Source of the DNA: Tanypteryx hageni
Taxonomy: Eukaryota > Arthropoda > Insecta > Odonata > Petaluridae
NCBI GenBank assembly: GCA_028673005.1
Contig: CM054116.1
Location: 69,019,315 to 69,083,314 of the forward strand
Length of the DNA: 64,000 nt
Reading direction: 5' to 3'
Shown here: positions 1 to 11,596 of the stretch, piece by piece
Position numbering within the stretch: the stretch's first letter is position 1
Layout: each line of letters opens with the position of its first letter
Translations under genes and position numbers: made by a program
Notes under the pieces: model-generated
The model's input: only the letters and a program-made list of their open reading frames with translations
Told to the model about the DNA's origin: nothing
Databases searched by the model: none

Positions 1-583
1 ACGCGATAAAAAACTGTTTAATTAACGCAGCCGCCTCGCTTTCACAGGAAGAGGGTTCTTTCTAACCTAGCGCAATTTATTGTTGGAGAGAAAAATATCG
101 TAAGGCAATTATTTCAGGAAAAACAGAGAGAGCCAGATTAAAACAAAAAGCGGTGATGAAATGGCAGCTCACCTCAAATAGGGATTATGCAGCTTGAGCG
201 GGAGATAACAACTTAACCGCGTTCATTAAAGATGCCTCCGTGACCATCCTTAAGTATGTTTCGGGTTCGTTTTTTCTCATTTCTGCTTGTAGCAAAAGAT
301 ACGCCACGATTAAGACAGGCCTGGGATATTATAAAGTATACTGATATCCCGTACTCTTTGACCTCTGATTGCTGCCAAGACCATCGACTTCTTGGCCAAC
401 GAAGCATACGCCTTTAACCTCCATGGTATCTCCTTTTTAAGTAGAAGTGATTTTAATGGTTTTTTAGCCTACTTTCCAAAAAATGGAAAGTAGTCTTATG
501 AGATCGCCTGGGTGCCCATGTGTGTGTGTGTCCCCTAGCATTTTCTAATTAAATTACCGATTTAAACTAAATTTGGTACATAG
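1..583. other. no gene seen
   Basis: Mixed AT-rich sequence with short chance frames only. I see no protein similarity, no RNA gene and no clear repeat. A short GT run lies near 520-530. Confidence 0.6.
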
Positions 584-700
584 AATCATCATCATAGGTA
601 GTCTGTCCGTAGACAGGTCCGTGATTATTCTTGGTTAAACCTGGTTCTCCATATACTCCTATTTTCCGCTGTCCTCTTTATATCTTGAATACATAGAATA
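584..700 (-). mobile_element. 3'-tail remnant of a LINE related to the one at 2 kb
   Basis: The segment begins with ATC trinucleotides followed by a stretch ending GTAGACAGGTCC. The 3' end of the LINE at 2041-2963 shows the same layout: ATC repeats, then CCGAAGACAGGTTT. Read on the minus strand this would be an ATG-repeat tail preceded by the last codons of the element. It is short and diverged, so the assignment rests on this one shared pattern. Confidence 0.4.
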
Positions 701-714
701 TGCACATATATTAA

Positions 715-1273
715 TGACCAAAACGACATATTTGGACAAGGTCGATTCAGCAGGGGTGCCGCAATTGCAAAGTTAAACTTTTCGGTTATTATAAATTCGG
801 GAGGAATTGGACAAACCGATTTCAACGACATTTTGTACGAAGAAGGCGTGCAACATAAAATAACAAAGTAAAGAGGTTTAGTATAGATATAGAAAGCAGG
901 GCTGCCACAATACAAAGAATAAAAAATTCTTTTTACACGTATTTGTGTTGAACTGTCCACATCAATTTTAACCAAATTTAATATTTATAATGTGCACTTA
1001 TATAAAAAACCATGATAGTATATTTAAACCGAATCAGACGAACAGGGGTGCCACAGTTACAAATTAAACTCTTTCAGTAATTAAGGATTTGGAAGGAATT
1101 AGCTGAACGGATTTCAATTAAATTTAGTATATAAGATTTGTACAACATAAAATAATGAAATCAAGATGTTTAAAGTGGAGCTAAAGAGTAGGACTACCAC
1201 AGTAAAAAGTTAAATAATATTTCTTTTATGTGTATTTCTAGAGAACTGTAGGCATGGATTTAAACAAATATAG

Positions 1274-1306
<33 letters not shown>

Positions 1307-1600
1307 CCAAAATATCATATTTCAACCGGGTCGACCAAAAAGGGCTACCACAATATCAAGGTTAGAATTTTTCTGTGATATGAATTTGGAAGATATTGGC
1401 TAAACGGATTTCAAAGAAATTTCGTTTGTTGGGCGAGTATAGAATAGGAAAACGAGATGAATATGTTTAGAACGGAACAAAAAAGCAGGGCTACCACAAT
1501 ATAAGGAAAAATTATTTTCTGATTTCAAAGCAAATACATTACTCTACGATTATACTACGGCGAATTTAACGAAAAGCACTTCTGTACCACGGGAAACTTG
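715..1600. repeat. diverged tandem array, three copies of a unit of about 293 bp
   Basis: A motif like CAGGGGTGCCGCAATT recurs near 751, 1042 and 1338. A second, related motif (AGCAGGGCTGCCACAATA) recurs near 896, 1190 and 1487. The spacing is 291-298 bp between full units and about 147 bp between half-units, so each unit itself looks like an old duplication. Shared neighbours include a GGAAGGAATT-like stretch and an AACCGATTTCAA-like stretch. Divergence is high, and an AT dinucleotide run at about 1272-1301 interrupts the junction of copies two and three. No coding potential is visible. Confidence 0.65.
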
Positions 1601-2037
1601 TGTATACCTCTACTTTTTATATATTAAAATTGTATTGAAAAGAAAGTAGGCGGATTAGTTCTTTCCAGAACTACTTGTTTTTTAACGTGGCATAACGTAA
1701 TGGAGAATGAATTTAAGTGCGTCTGACATTTGAAAGGTAAAATGCTGCGAGAGAATTGTAAAATTAAATTTTAAGGGCTTTTCGAAAATAAATTATTTCA
1801 TGGTATGTTTTGTTTAACGAAATACGTTATAATTAACAAAAATTGTAATTTTGTTTCACATAAAGCATGTTTATAACTAACATTTTTCACATATGACATT
1901 AAAACACTTGGATTTGTCCTACCATACTATTCACAGCACAGAGAAGAGTTAAAACGATCACATTTCTATGTTTTTTCGAACATTGCTTCAGCAGGAACTT
2001 GGCATTTGTGGCACGGAAAAAGATGCAATGTAAAATT
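1601..2037. other. no gene seen
   Basis: AT-rich sequence with nothing recognisable, between the tandem array and the LINE 3' end. Confidence 0.6.
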
Positions 2038-2970
2038 GATATCATCATCATCATGCTGCTGTCCGAAGACAGGTTTAAGCTGAATCGCTGCCTCCATTTC
2101 TCTCTCTCCCTAGAAGCCTCTTTTATACCTCTATAAGTATTATATTCCTGCTTTATATTCCATAATATTCCTATTCTTTTTCTCCCTCTTCCTCTTCCTT
2201 CTAAGATCGTCGTTTGTAAACAATGTCTTCTCAATATGTGCCCTATCCAATTTGCTTTTCTTTTCCTGATTGTTTTTATTAGCATCCTTTCTTCTCCCAC
2301 CCTTTCTAATACTTCTTCATTTCTCTTCCTCTCTGTCCATTTCACTTTCATAATCCTTCTCCATACCCACATCTCAAAACTTTCTAAATAATTTTCCTCC
2401 TTTCTCCTTACCGTCCACGTCTCTGCACCATAAAGAGCTATACTCCATATATAGCATTTTGCTAATTTCTTCCTTGTTTCTAAATTTATTTTCTTGCTTG
2501 TGAGAAGCTCCTTCTTCTCGATAAATGCTCCTTTTGCCATTGCAATCCTACTTCTGATGTCCTGTGTACTACTTCCATCCTGCGTTAAAATACTGCCAAG
2601 ATATTTGAAACTACTTACTTGTTCCAATTTTTGGCCATTTACCATTATATTTAATTCTTTATCTTCCTTTAAAACCACCATGACTTTCATTTTTTCGGCA
2701 TTGATCTTTATTCCATATTGTTGGCCAACTTACACTAGTCTGTCTGTCATCCTCTGAAGTTCTTTCTCATCTTCTGCTATTAATCCCTGATCATCTGCGT
2801 ATTTAATGGTGGTAATACTTTCACCTCCTATCGCTGGTGAAATAGGACATCCCTGCCCCACTCCCCTCCCTATTGAAGTACTTTCTGTTTCTTCTCCTTC
2901 AACCCTGACTCTGTTGGCCAAATTTTTATTCGAAATAACAACATAAAAGAAAAAATCCTTCACGCGCTGT
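2038..2970 (-). mobile_element. 5'-truncated non-LTR retrotransposon (LINE)
   Basis: The insertion runs on the minus strand. It ends 3' in a short ATG-repeat tail (ATC repeats at about 2040-2055 on the plus strand) right after the last ORF2 codons. It lacks everything upstream of the middle of the reverse transcriptase, as usual for incomplete target-primed insertion. The coding remnant is described separately. The family is the type often labelled endonuclease-reverse transcriptase in insect genomes; I cannot assign the clade. Confidence 0.85.
2041..2963 (-). pseudogene. LINE ORF2 remnant: end of reverse transcriptase plus C-terminal region
   Basis: Translated on the minus strand, this shows the late part of a LINE reverse transcriptase. 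A GVGQGCPISP block (near 2850) corresponds to the conserved GxxQGxxxSP motif, and a YADD catalytic motif follows near 2795. Then come KYLGSI (near 2600), LYGAETWT (near 2420) and RRKANWIGHILRR (near 2255), which are C-terminal features of this ORF2 family. About 30 residues normally lie between GQGCP and the strand before YADD; here they are joined directly, so an internal deletion is likely. The frame changes near 2730, where QQYGIKIN follows in a different frame from the YADD fragment. With the N-terminal endonuclease and the first catalytic Asp missing, the copy cannot be active. The two frames cover 1899-2690 and 2730-2963; the lower end of the first runs past the element. Confidence 0.85.
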
Positions 2971-3521
2971 CAAAGTAAGTAGTATTTCATAACGTCACAC
3001 ATTGAAAATAATTATGTGCTGCGGAAACATCCATAATTTATTTCATTACAGTTGGATGTCAATTTACACAGCTCAAGAATAAAAACGTTCATCTATCCAT
3101 CTTTCCCTCCTTTTCTACCTCCCTCTCATTTCCTTTCTCGTTGCCTAAATCCAATTTGACTTAAGTAATTTAAATAATCCGGCAACAATGAATCTGGTGG
3201 TTCTTTGCCACGGAAGGTTTTCTTCTAAAAAATTCATAAAGTTTTTATGTTCAAAACAATTTTAAAGGGCAATTCGAATTGGAAATCAAAACCGAAGCTA
3301 GAAAAACAAATTTTCATTCTCTTAGGCATTCTTCCTGAGTTTGTCCAATTATTATGACAAATGCACAAAAAATACGTTGCACCGATTCCCACGCTATTCA
3401 AACGGAGGAAAGAAACGTCCCAGGAATCGAACCACGTCCACTATCGTCTTTGCGATCGTCCAAATCTTCTTTAGGCGTAAGGCCGAGTATGCTCTGATGA
3501 AATGCCCACAATCTATTAGGC
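2971..3521. other. no gene seen
   Basis: AT-rich sequence. Around 3400-3440 the minus strand has a good pol III B-box-like string (GGTTCGATTCCTGGG), but I could not place an A box or fold a tRNA around it, so no RNA gene is called. Confidence 0.5.
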
Positions 3522-3842
3522 CAAGGGTCGGCAACCTACGACCCGGAGACCGCATGCGGCCCCCAAGAGGGCTTTATGCAACCCGCGAAGCTATCTTTAA
3601 AAAGTGATGGGTAGTATTAGCATATAGGATTTCATATTTTTCAGCAAAACTGTGGGCTCGAAACCTTTTCAGGTGAAGTTTTAACGTCAGTAAATTATTT
3701 ATTATACTTAATTTTCATTAATATGAGACCACAGAATCTCTAGGTAACTTCGGATGAAAGCCCGCCGAAGCTCTCGTGACTTCCAATGCAGCCCTCCGAA
3801 GCATTCATGAATAAGCCATGCAGAAAAGGTTGCCGACCTCAG
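3522..3842. mobile_element. short non-autonomous hAT element (MITE)
   Basis: The terminal repeats are CAAGGGTCGGCAACCT on the left and, read inward from the right, CTGAGGTCGGCAACCT. The flanking 8-bp sites are tattaggc and ggttaggt, sharing the core TTAGG, which fits a decayed hAT target duplication. The inside is GC-rich near both ends, with repeated GCGGCCC/CCCGCC-type strings that hAT MITEs often carry next to their termini. There is no transposase. It lies 20 bp from a second hAT MITE with a different terminal sequence. Confidence 0.7.
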
Positions 3843-3862
3843 GGTTAGGTCATTCTCTAGGT

Positions 3863-4209
3863 CGGTGGTGCCCAACCTACAGCCTGTGGGCCGGATGCGG
3901 CCCGTGAACGGTTTTGGTGCGCCCCGCGGAGCTGTGATGAAATAGCAATCCGAAAATTTCAAAGCACAAATTCCTACATTTATGAAAATTTTGATAATAA
4001 AACTTTTAATATTGAAATGATAACCATAAAAACCTTATTTAGAATTGATTTTCACTTATATGGCATCTCAGAATATACCTAGGCATAGGTAACTTCCCAT
4101 TTAATTTCTAATCCTGGCCCGCCGAATAATTGGCAACCTCCAATGTGGCCCGGCGAAGGATTCGCAACCGCCGATGCGGCCCGCCATGTAAAAAGATAGG
4201 GCACCACTG
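3863..4209. mobile_element. short non-autonomous hAT element (MITE)
   Basis: The left terminus is CGGTGGTGCCCAACCT and the right terminus reads CAGTGGTGCCCTATC inward. The 8-bp target duplication is ctctaggt (3855-3862) and ctctagtt (4210-4217), 7 of 8 matching. Subterminal ATGCGGCCCG-type strings occur at both ends. No coding capacity. The terminal sequence differs from its neighbour at 3522-3842, so these are separate insertions of different subfamilies. Confidence 0.8.
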
Positions 4210-4217
4210 CTCTAGTT

Positions 4218-6076
4218 ATTCGCAAGTTGAGAGCATAACAATGACACGAAGTGTAAGCCGTTAATTTTGTCAGAATCAGACATAGGTTCCCAATATAAGT
4301 CGGGTTGGCGTCTAGAAATGAAATCTTTTGCATTCACTTAGTGTTTAAATCCTTCCATTCCACAACTTATTGAGGAAACAGAGAGATGAATTGGAGGGTG
4401 GAGAAGGGAGAAAGGTGGAGGTGGCGAAGGTTAGAGAGAGGGAGAAGTCAAAGGTGGTTGGGGCCACGGGCGGTGCGGGTAGCGAGGGAAAGATAAAAAG
4501 ATCTGGGCTAGCTCACTCACATTGCACCACTTCCGTTCTCAGAGGGATTATACTGCATACTTAAGACGCCAACTGAGATTAGTTATGCGAATTCGTCAGG
4601 AAATATAAAAAAAATATGTTTAAAAAACTTAGCTGAGAAACCCCGAATAAGACGCATGAATAAATAATTCAAAAATGAATTCTCGAGCCCTCTCTTACGG
4701 TTTGAATCCGATAGGTTATGATCGAGGTAAACCAGATGCGTATTTCAGCCTCATAGTAGCTTTCTACATATGTAACTCAGAAGTGGTCGATTATTAAAAA
4801 AAACAGACTTTTCGTGCGTTTCTTGTTTTTATTGTTGAGGGAGGTGGAGGGTAAATCATTTTGCGTGTCTCCTTAAAAAAAAGAGCGTGGAGGGTGAAGG
4901 AAAATTTCAAAGGATTTGGGTGGTGCGGTTTATTTGAGCTGAGAGAAATTTATTACATTCGGTACCTTTGTAAAAACTCGGTAAACAATTTCTAAACAAG
5001 CGAATAAACTTAATTTTTACGCGTTTCTATCCCGTAAAAATGTATCGTAAAATTACGCGTTACTGGACTACTTATATAACGCAAAAGAGTAGAAAATATG
5101 TACCGGTTGATCACCCCCACTGATGGCGGCTGCCTTATAGCCGAAAGGCGGATCTGGTTTTCTTAACCTTTTGATGAAGACTTGGGAGACAGTTTTTTGG
5201 CTTACGAGACGGTTCGAAAATGTGATAAATGCCGAAAAATTGAAAACAACAGTTTGTTTTGGTAATATATCTCGTTTAACAATAAATAAAAGTGAACACA
5301 ACGAAAGTGGAGCGAGAAAGAATAATATCAAAGATGAAATATTAAGGATAATCGGTGAAAAATTTTCTATTTTCCAATACGCAGCGATTGTTTTGTTTTA
5401 CCCGTAATTACAGTCGATCTCCAAGCTCGCGGTCATTTTTACGTCAATTGATTTTTTTTAAAGCTTTAGAAGGCTCGGCGGAGAGAATTATTGGCAAAGC
5501 TCCAATTCCCACGCAGACAGGTCGAGAGACAGGTGAAAGAGTTTCAAACTTGGCATCGTCGGTTTTAAATTGCGAGCCAAGTAACCAAGTGTGTGTGAGA
5601 GAGAAGTCAATACTATCGAATAAATCTCAAGTAAATCGGCAGCGCAGGAGGAATAATGAAATAAACGATTTGAAGTGATTTATGTTTCGTTAGGGAGGAA
5701 TTAGGTGACGTTTAAGGCTGAGATTATTTTGCGTGACGTGTTTGTCGTGGTGCGTTGTCATATGCATATAAATGACAACCGGGTTCCGAGAAACATAAAC
5801 GGGGATAAATAATGTCGCTAAATTGCTTTTGAAACCAGTTGGAACGCAAGCTGGATTTTATTGGTCGATAAATAAGGGAACAACTAGATACATTCGCGAG
5901 TCAGAAGAAGTCGCCGAAGATGCCGTTTTGAAAAAATCAGTTGCCTAACGCAAAATTTTCAGAAAGAAAAGGAAAAATTGGAGCTTTACTTGCTGACGTA
6001 ATATGAAAAAGCACGTTTTATTTATAATTGTAAACTTAAAGTTCTTTATAAATTTCGTAATATAATTTAAATGAAG
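4218..6076. other. no gene seen; mixed AT-rich sequence
   Basis: Contains a short GA-rich stretch (about 4376-4450) and a few CpG-bearing patches. Open frames around 5170-5680 have no recognisable domain and look like chance. No promoter, terminator or RNA gene could be supported. Confidence 0.55.
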
Positions 6077-6505
6077 CAGGGCTCGACATATCCCGGTCAC
6101 CATGGCGCCTAAGATTTTCATGCTGGCGTCTATACATTATATATGCGTGTTGTAGTTAGGTTTTGGTTATGCTGTAGTCATATTGTATTGCCGGGTTCAG
6201 CAACAGGAGCAGCAAAATATATCTATCAGAAGCATTCGAGTTCGTGAAAATAAGTGTAAATTTTTATTCTTGTTCGTAAGCTACATGTTTTCTGAATATC
6301 ATTAGACTTTTCAGATGTATAAGGCTCATTTTATTATGTCCTGCTACATAATGTGATAGAAATAAATGTGCATGGCTTAATTGTTGTGGCAAATTCGTGT
6401 TTAAATTATTAAAAATTTATTTTTCTGACGATGTCAAAAAATATCTGCCAACATTATGTAACGTCTGCTCTGGCTCTATATTTATAAAAAATTTGTCGAG
6501 CCCTA
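6077..6505. mobile_element. probable hAT MITE
   Basis: The left end CAGGGCTCGACATAT and the right end, read inward TAGGGCTCGACAAAT, form an 11-bp inverted repeat AGGGCTCGACA. The 429-bp length and the CAGGG start fit hAT. The 8-bp flanks (aaatgaag and gcacaaag) match poorly, so the target duplication has decayed or the end is misplaced. No transposase. Confidence 0.6.
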
Positions 6506-6544
6506 GCACAAAGTAATTTATTCAAAAATTAATTAATTTTTTTT

Positions 6545-6790
6545 TAACTTTCTATCTATAACCGTTTGCTCAGAATCTTAATTTGAAAATTTGGAAGGCA
6601 CTCCCTGCATTCGACCGATTTTTCAAAAACATTTCTCCTGCAGTGTTATAGATGGCATTAAAGTTCACACAAATGGAGAAATATTTAACTTTCTATATAA
6701 ATATAGTAACCATTTACTCAGAATCTTACTTTGAAAACTTTGAAAACAAATCCTGCAAATTTAAGTCTTATATCTATTACCGTTTACTTG
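6545..6790. repeat. diverged tandem duplication, unit about 143 bp
   Basis: Two stretches share TTTCTAT...TAACC[A/G]TTT[A/G]CTCAGAATCTTA[A/C]TTTGAAAA, the first starting near 6549 and the second near 6690. Divergence is moderate and no coding signal is visible. Confidence 0.45.
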
Positions 6791-6923
6791 CTATTTTAAT
6801 TTAAATGATTGTACAGACGGTCAGACAGAGCGAAAACATAAGAGCGTTTATAAAATGAAACACGTTAAAAATACATTTCAGTTTTTTCAAGACCATGATT
6901 TCGCTGCATCGTAACATTTTAAT

Positions 6924-7748
6924 TAGGACTTCCAAAGAGGTTTACCAAACCCAGTTAACCGGTTATTTTTCGAATTTTCTTTCTATTCGTCAACCGTTTA
7001 ATTGTGTTCGATAAACCGAATTTTTTAAAGGAAGAAAAAATGCTTGTCATAATCAGTTTTAAAAAATCCGAGTGAAAAGAATTTGTTGGAATAAATAGGT
7101 ATTCTTAGAGGACCCCTTCAGGCCTATGTTATTTCATTAAAAAATAATTAAAAACAACAGGGTTGGAATGGATTTTTAGGGAAATATCGAAAAACTATTT
7201 TAAAAGTCGTTTATTTGATTTTTGGTACATCACGGGACTGGTGGATTGTTAGTAGTGGGGATTCAGTATTAAGCCTACTTCTACAGACAGTGAACGAGCT
7301 TTTTCTGTGGCCAATAGTTTTTCGACCAAAATTCATAGTTCTATGAAATACGAAACACTTTATGCTCTCGTATTCTTAAAACATTATTTTTTAAAACATT
7401 AATATTTTTTGTATTTTTTGTGCTTTTGTGCGAACAATAATTTGTTTGTACATACGAAACATTGAATGTCGTTCATTTTGAAATCATATAAAATAACTTG
7501 TTTTTTTGCAAATATTCGTTCAAAATTTTGTTATACACCAAACATTGATTGAGCTTCAATTTCTTTAAAAAATTTGTTTGCAGGAAAAACATATCAGTTT
7601 TTCTTGTATTACTCTGAAATTTATTTAAATAAATGTCTAAAAATTAATGGATGGTTTTATTTTACCGGTTAATTACCGGTTTGCCGGTTAGCTGTTTATC
7701 TTTAAACGAAAACAGGTTAGCAAAAATTCCGGTTAATTGGACGTCCTA
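6924..7748 (+). mobile_element. hAT element with transposase remnant
   Basis: The termini are TAGGACTTCCAAAG on the left and, read inward, TAGGACGTCCAATT on the right. The 8-bp target duplication is attttaat (6916-6923) and attttaac (7749-7756), 7 of 8 matching. CCGGTTA/TAACCGG motifs are repeated close to both ends (two or more near 7665-7735, one near 6957), a subterminal layout typical of hAT transposase-binding sites. The 825-bp length is far below an autonomous hAT (about 2.5-4 kb); only the extreme transposase C-terminus survives. The TAGGAC start differs from the CAGGG-type ends elsewhere in this window. Confidence 0.85.
7256..7402 (+). pseudogene. hAT transposase C-terminal dimerisation-domain fragment
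   Basis: Reading from 7256 to the stop at 7400-7402, the frame gives about 48 residues that include TSTDSERAFSVANSFSTK and KYETLYALVFLKHYF. The S-E-R-x-F-S core followed by a lysine/arginine-rich helix and a hydrophobic last helix is the hallmark of the hAT dimerisation domain at the end of these transposases. The upstream frame is closed by a stop at 7253-7255, so the DNA-binding and catalytic parts are gone. It sits inside the 6924-7748 element, with the matching terminal repeats on both sides. It is certainly non-functional, but it fixes the orientation of the element. Confidence 0.85.
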
Positions 7749-7756
7749 ATTTTAAC

Positions 7757-9766
7757 TAAAGTATTGCGGGGAAAATAAATATCGTTAGTGGTGTTAGCGA
7801 TTCATTTATCATTCTAATTCGAACACGGGGAAATTCCGCATGATCTAAACCGCAACCGCTGCTTGTTATTCTGCGCTACTTGAGGCAAATGATACACGAA
7901 ACGTTTGGGGAGGATTGGGAGAGGCACCACCATTCGCCACCGGCGAAAGTCCGCCGTTTTTAATGAACATGCATCCGTCTCGGTTCCTTCACCTCCCTCG
8001 GCGCGCCAAATCGTACTCTCCTTTTATCGCTGATCCTTTTTTATTTCCTGTCCGATTGCGTCACGCGCGAAAGAAAAAGAGGGCGTAGGGAGCGAAAATG
8101 CAGTCTTCGTTCTCTCCGCGCCGGATGGCGAAGAACAAAAACGCACTCTTAAAAAAAACACAATGGCAAATGAAAATATAATATATTATATATATATTAT
8201 AATATTATTATATATTATATATTATTATATATATTATAATAATAATATAGTATATATTCGTATGCACGAACAGACTTTCGTTTAATTACTCGGCAATAAT
8301 TGTCCACGAGGCTGATTCGCCATCTAACACGCACACACACACACTCGTTCAATTACTATTTAAAAGTGCGCGGATGGGAACCATTGAAACCGTTTCTAAG
8401 AAAGAAACGCACACACATATAGTACATACAGCCAATCATCGTTCACTGCGCGCATTCTCGAAACGAGTCTTTTCTTTAAAGCAATTAACAAAATAAAAAT
8501 TTCGAATGACTTTTCCTTTGACCTCTTGAGTTTTTAAAGTACATCGAGGCTGAAGGGAGAGAGAGAGAAACGCTTCTATTTTTAACATCGCAAGGCTTGG
8601 CGTGCAAATCGCACCTTTTGTTCGGTTGGTTAGCTCAAGGGCGTCGGGACCGCCCTTGCCGACCTCCCTACTCATTCCCTCTCATCTTTCTCTCTCCTCT
8701 CTCTTTTCTTCCAACTCTTCACGTCGCAATTCTCCCATCCCCCTTTTCTCTCGCTTTCCAACCTCTCGAAGCCTCCGGGTGAAGGCCGTCTCAACAATTA
8801 CGCAGGACTGACCAATCCACCCGTGAAACGCATACACACACTTGTGTCTATAAGGCTCCTCAAGAGCTCATCGAAGGCGAGGTTTGAGTTCCACAAACTC
8901 CCTCCCACGAAACTCCGAGTAAGCTTTTTGCCAACACACGCACACACACAGCACCTCCTTTCTCTCTCTCTCTCTCCCGACCCTCACTCCTTGTCATCTA
9001 CTTCTCCGTGGGCATTGATAGGAGTGAGAATACGTGCACGAAAATATATGTATCTCCCCCCTTCTCCCTCTCCCCCGCTGGGCAAGACGAATCTTTCTTC
9101 TTCTCGCGGGAGACGAGCCGTGGATGGATGAGGCGTCCTTTATATTTATCACGCCTTCTTTTTGACGACGGCTTCAAGAGAGACTTCGTAACCGTCGAAA
9201 CGGAACAAGGACCTTAATGGAGTGTGATGGGCCAGTGACAGCCGATATAAATCCACGTCGAGGAGTTAATGGCGCAAAAAACGCATGCAATCTGGTCGGC
9301 CAATCGCTCGATACGTTTCGCACTACCGGAAATTCGGAAGCCGTCGTCTGGGAAAGGGTTTCTTTATTTTTTTTTGTTTCGAGGTTTCATGGCTTCATTA
9401 GGTTATGCCTTTTTCGGCGGCGCTGAGAAATGGTATCGCCCGAGAACTTTTCTCGATTAATTTTATTTGTTTTAGCGTCTACCAGGGTCAAGCGGTCGAA
9501 GAACTTATCTCGGTCGGCAAAAAGGGAAAGTTTGCACGTTGGCGCAGATTTTTTTAATCCTTTCGATATAATTATCTCTGCTGACAGCTCTACGCTTACT
9601 TCACTATGATTTATATTTAACATGGCAATGCGGTCCTGGATTGCGGTTAAAATTTTACGATTCTAGAAAATGTGTGTTCAAAAGTTGATATTTCGGCGTA
9701 AAATAATCATCGGTGTCTGTAGCGAGCTCTACCGTGCGTGTAAAAGATGTCTCAACATAAACTTAT
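7757..9766. other. no gene seen; CpG-bearing and CT-rich sequence
   Basis: 7850-8150 and 9100-9480 are CpG-bearing and less AT-rich than their surroundings. 8170-8255 is a nearly pure A/T stretch with palindromic TATATAT/ATATTAT blocks. 8326-8344 is an AC run. 8650-8780 and 8940-9080 are CT-rich. Open frames here come from low complexity. I found no splice-consistent exon or promoter element I could defend. Confidence 0.5.
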
Positions 9767-9768
9767 TA

Positions 9769-10304
9769 TAAAGGGTGTCCGAGAATGGGTGAACACATTT
9801 CAAACATTTTTGTGAGAAAATTAATAAAGCTACAACAGTACGGTTTTCAACACATAAAAGCGGAAATTTGAAAGTTTTACATACTTACGCTACTTGTTTA
9901 ACCTTTCGACATTTTCTGGACACAACTTTTTCTGGAAGATGATCGGAAGAGGCGGTCCCGTTGCATGGCATCCAAGATCGCCTGATTTAACGCCCATGGA
10001 CTTCTTCGTCTGGGGGTAGGTACGTAAAGGACCAGATGTACCCCACACGAGTCACTTCTTTACAAGATTTGAAAGACCGCATCATCCATGCTGTGGAAGG
10101 AATTTCCACCCGAGCATTTGAATACCGGATGGACATTGCGCGAGCAACAAGGTGGCTCAGGTTGAAATTTATTAAAATGGGGAAAATGGAGAAAAAACTT
10201 CTCGAGTTTCTATTTCATGTGGTGAAAAGTGTACTCTTCTAGCTTCGTTCATTTTCTCAATAAAAATGTTTGAAATGTATCCACTCTTTATCGGACACCC
10301 TGTA
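9769..10304 (+). mobile_element. internally deleted mariner-like element
   Basis: The ends are TAAAGGGTGTCCGAGAA (left) and, read inward, TACAGGGTGTCCGATAA (right). The similarity of the two ends continues through ACATTTCAAACATTTTT for about 50 bp. The element is flanked by TA on both sides (9767-9768 and 10305-10306), the mariner/Tc1 target. At 536 bp it keeps only the transposase C-terminal third, so it is a deletion derivative of an element of roughly 1.2-1.3 kb. Confidence 0.9.
9939..10242 (+). pseudogene. mariner-type transposase, C-terminal fragment with frameshift
   Basis: The first part (9939-10016) reads MIGRGGPVAWHP followed by RSPDLTPMDFFVWG. This S-P-D-L-x-P-x-D-F stretch carries the last two acidic positions around the DDE catalytic site of insect mariner-like transposases. 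It stops at TAG (10017-10019). A +1 shift restores homology from 10021 as YVKDQMYPTRVTSLQDLKDRI, the usual continuation in this family, through to a stop after 10242. The N-terminal helix-turn-helix and the first catalytic Asp are absent, so it is inactive. The terminal repeats at 9769 and 10304 enclose it. Confidence 0.88.
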
Positions 10305-10306
10305 TA

Positions 10307-11596
10307 ATATTATTGCCGTTTTTGCTAATCTTGTGGTTTAACGTTAAGCGGCTCCTGTACATTTGACGGACCAAGCTCACAGCAAGCAGCAAAGCCGAGA
10401 GCCAGCGTGATTCAATATCTATTTAGCGAAGGGATGTAAACGACTTTGTTAGGGTTCCTTGGAGATCGATCGTCTTTGCATCAATTCCAATGCACGCTGA
10501 CTGAAGTGGTGAGAGTTAACAAGTTAATTTCATTAGACTTGCATCAACTGTGTTCGGATGTGTGGATAGGAAAACCGTGAATGAAGAGGAAAATGGTAAT
10601 ATTTTTATTTACGAGAGAAAGTAGGTTTGAGTTAAGCTTGTAACATTATGATAAAACTACTATTAGAGTTACAGATTGCCAAGGAGTTTTCGGCTATGCA
10701 AATCTCGCTCAGGCAAAATTTAGTTAACCGCGTAAAGGATGTAAACTGCATAGCCGGAATTGCTTCGAATTTGTTTTTCGGGTCGAAAAATTGTTAAAAT
10801 TTACAGGTTGTTCGACTCTCATGGTTTTTTCTGACGCAATGAAGTTCTGAAGTTTTATAGACTCTTAGATTATTATGAACTTTGACCCAGAAAAATCGAA
10901 AATTTCTGAAATTGATCGTTTCGATTTCAGGAAAGGTTATTTTCTCCATTTTGCCTCATATAAAAACAATCGAACTACGAACTCTATGGGACAAAGGAAA
11001 AAGTTTATCTGTTAACAGGATATATATGTATTCGGAAGCCTAAATAGTTAGTTTTGAATTCGAAAAAACTCCAAAATTTTCAAATCTCGAACCATTTGAG
11101 AAATTTAGTCGCCATGGCAACTTCTCGTATTATCGGCGCATGAGGAATAGGATTAAGGCATAAGCTAATGATTCAGGCCTCTAAAAAAGAAAGGCTGACT
11201 TCATTTCAAATTTTAACGGTTGATAAATAAAAAAGAGATGTCGGAAAAAGAAGATTCTCTTGAAATATGGACATTTTTATTCAAATATATAAAAAACGAA
11301 AAACGATGAAATTTAAAGCAAAAACTTGTATTGTCGATTTAACGTGAAAAAGCGCAAGTCTTGACAACATTGTCGAAATTTCACGCCACAGCCATCGATT
11401 ACGAATTACATTTCGTTTTGACGTAATGTTACAATTATTGCATTGTATCTGTAAATTGGCAGAATGTAATCAGCGGTTGAAAGGCTCTTCGAACGTGCAT
11501 TTTCAGATATCTAAAAGACAGATACATAGAGAAAGACTACCAAAAATAATTCCAGGACTTTTACTTCCTATTTTATTACGTAATTCTCGAAATGAG
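10307..11596. other. no gene seen
   Basis: Moderately AT-rich sequence with no recognisable coding or repeat signal. The short frame at 11426-11638 runs into the foldback MITE and looks accidental. Confidence 0.55.

Noticed and set aside
3395..3480. Possible tRNA or SINE on the minus strand with GGTTCGATTCCTGGG
   Set aside because: B-box-like string is good, but no A box at the right distance and no foldable tRNA.
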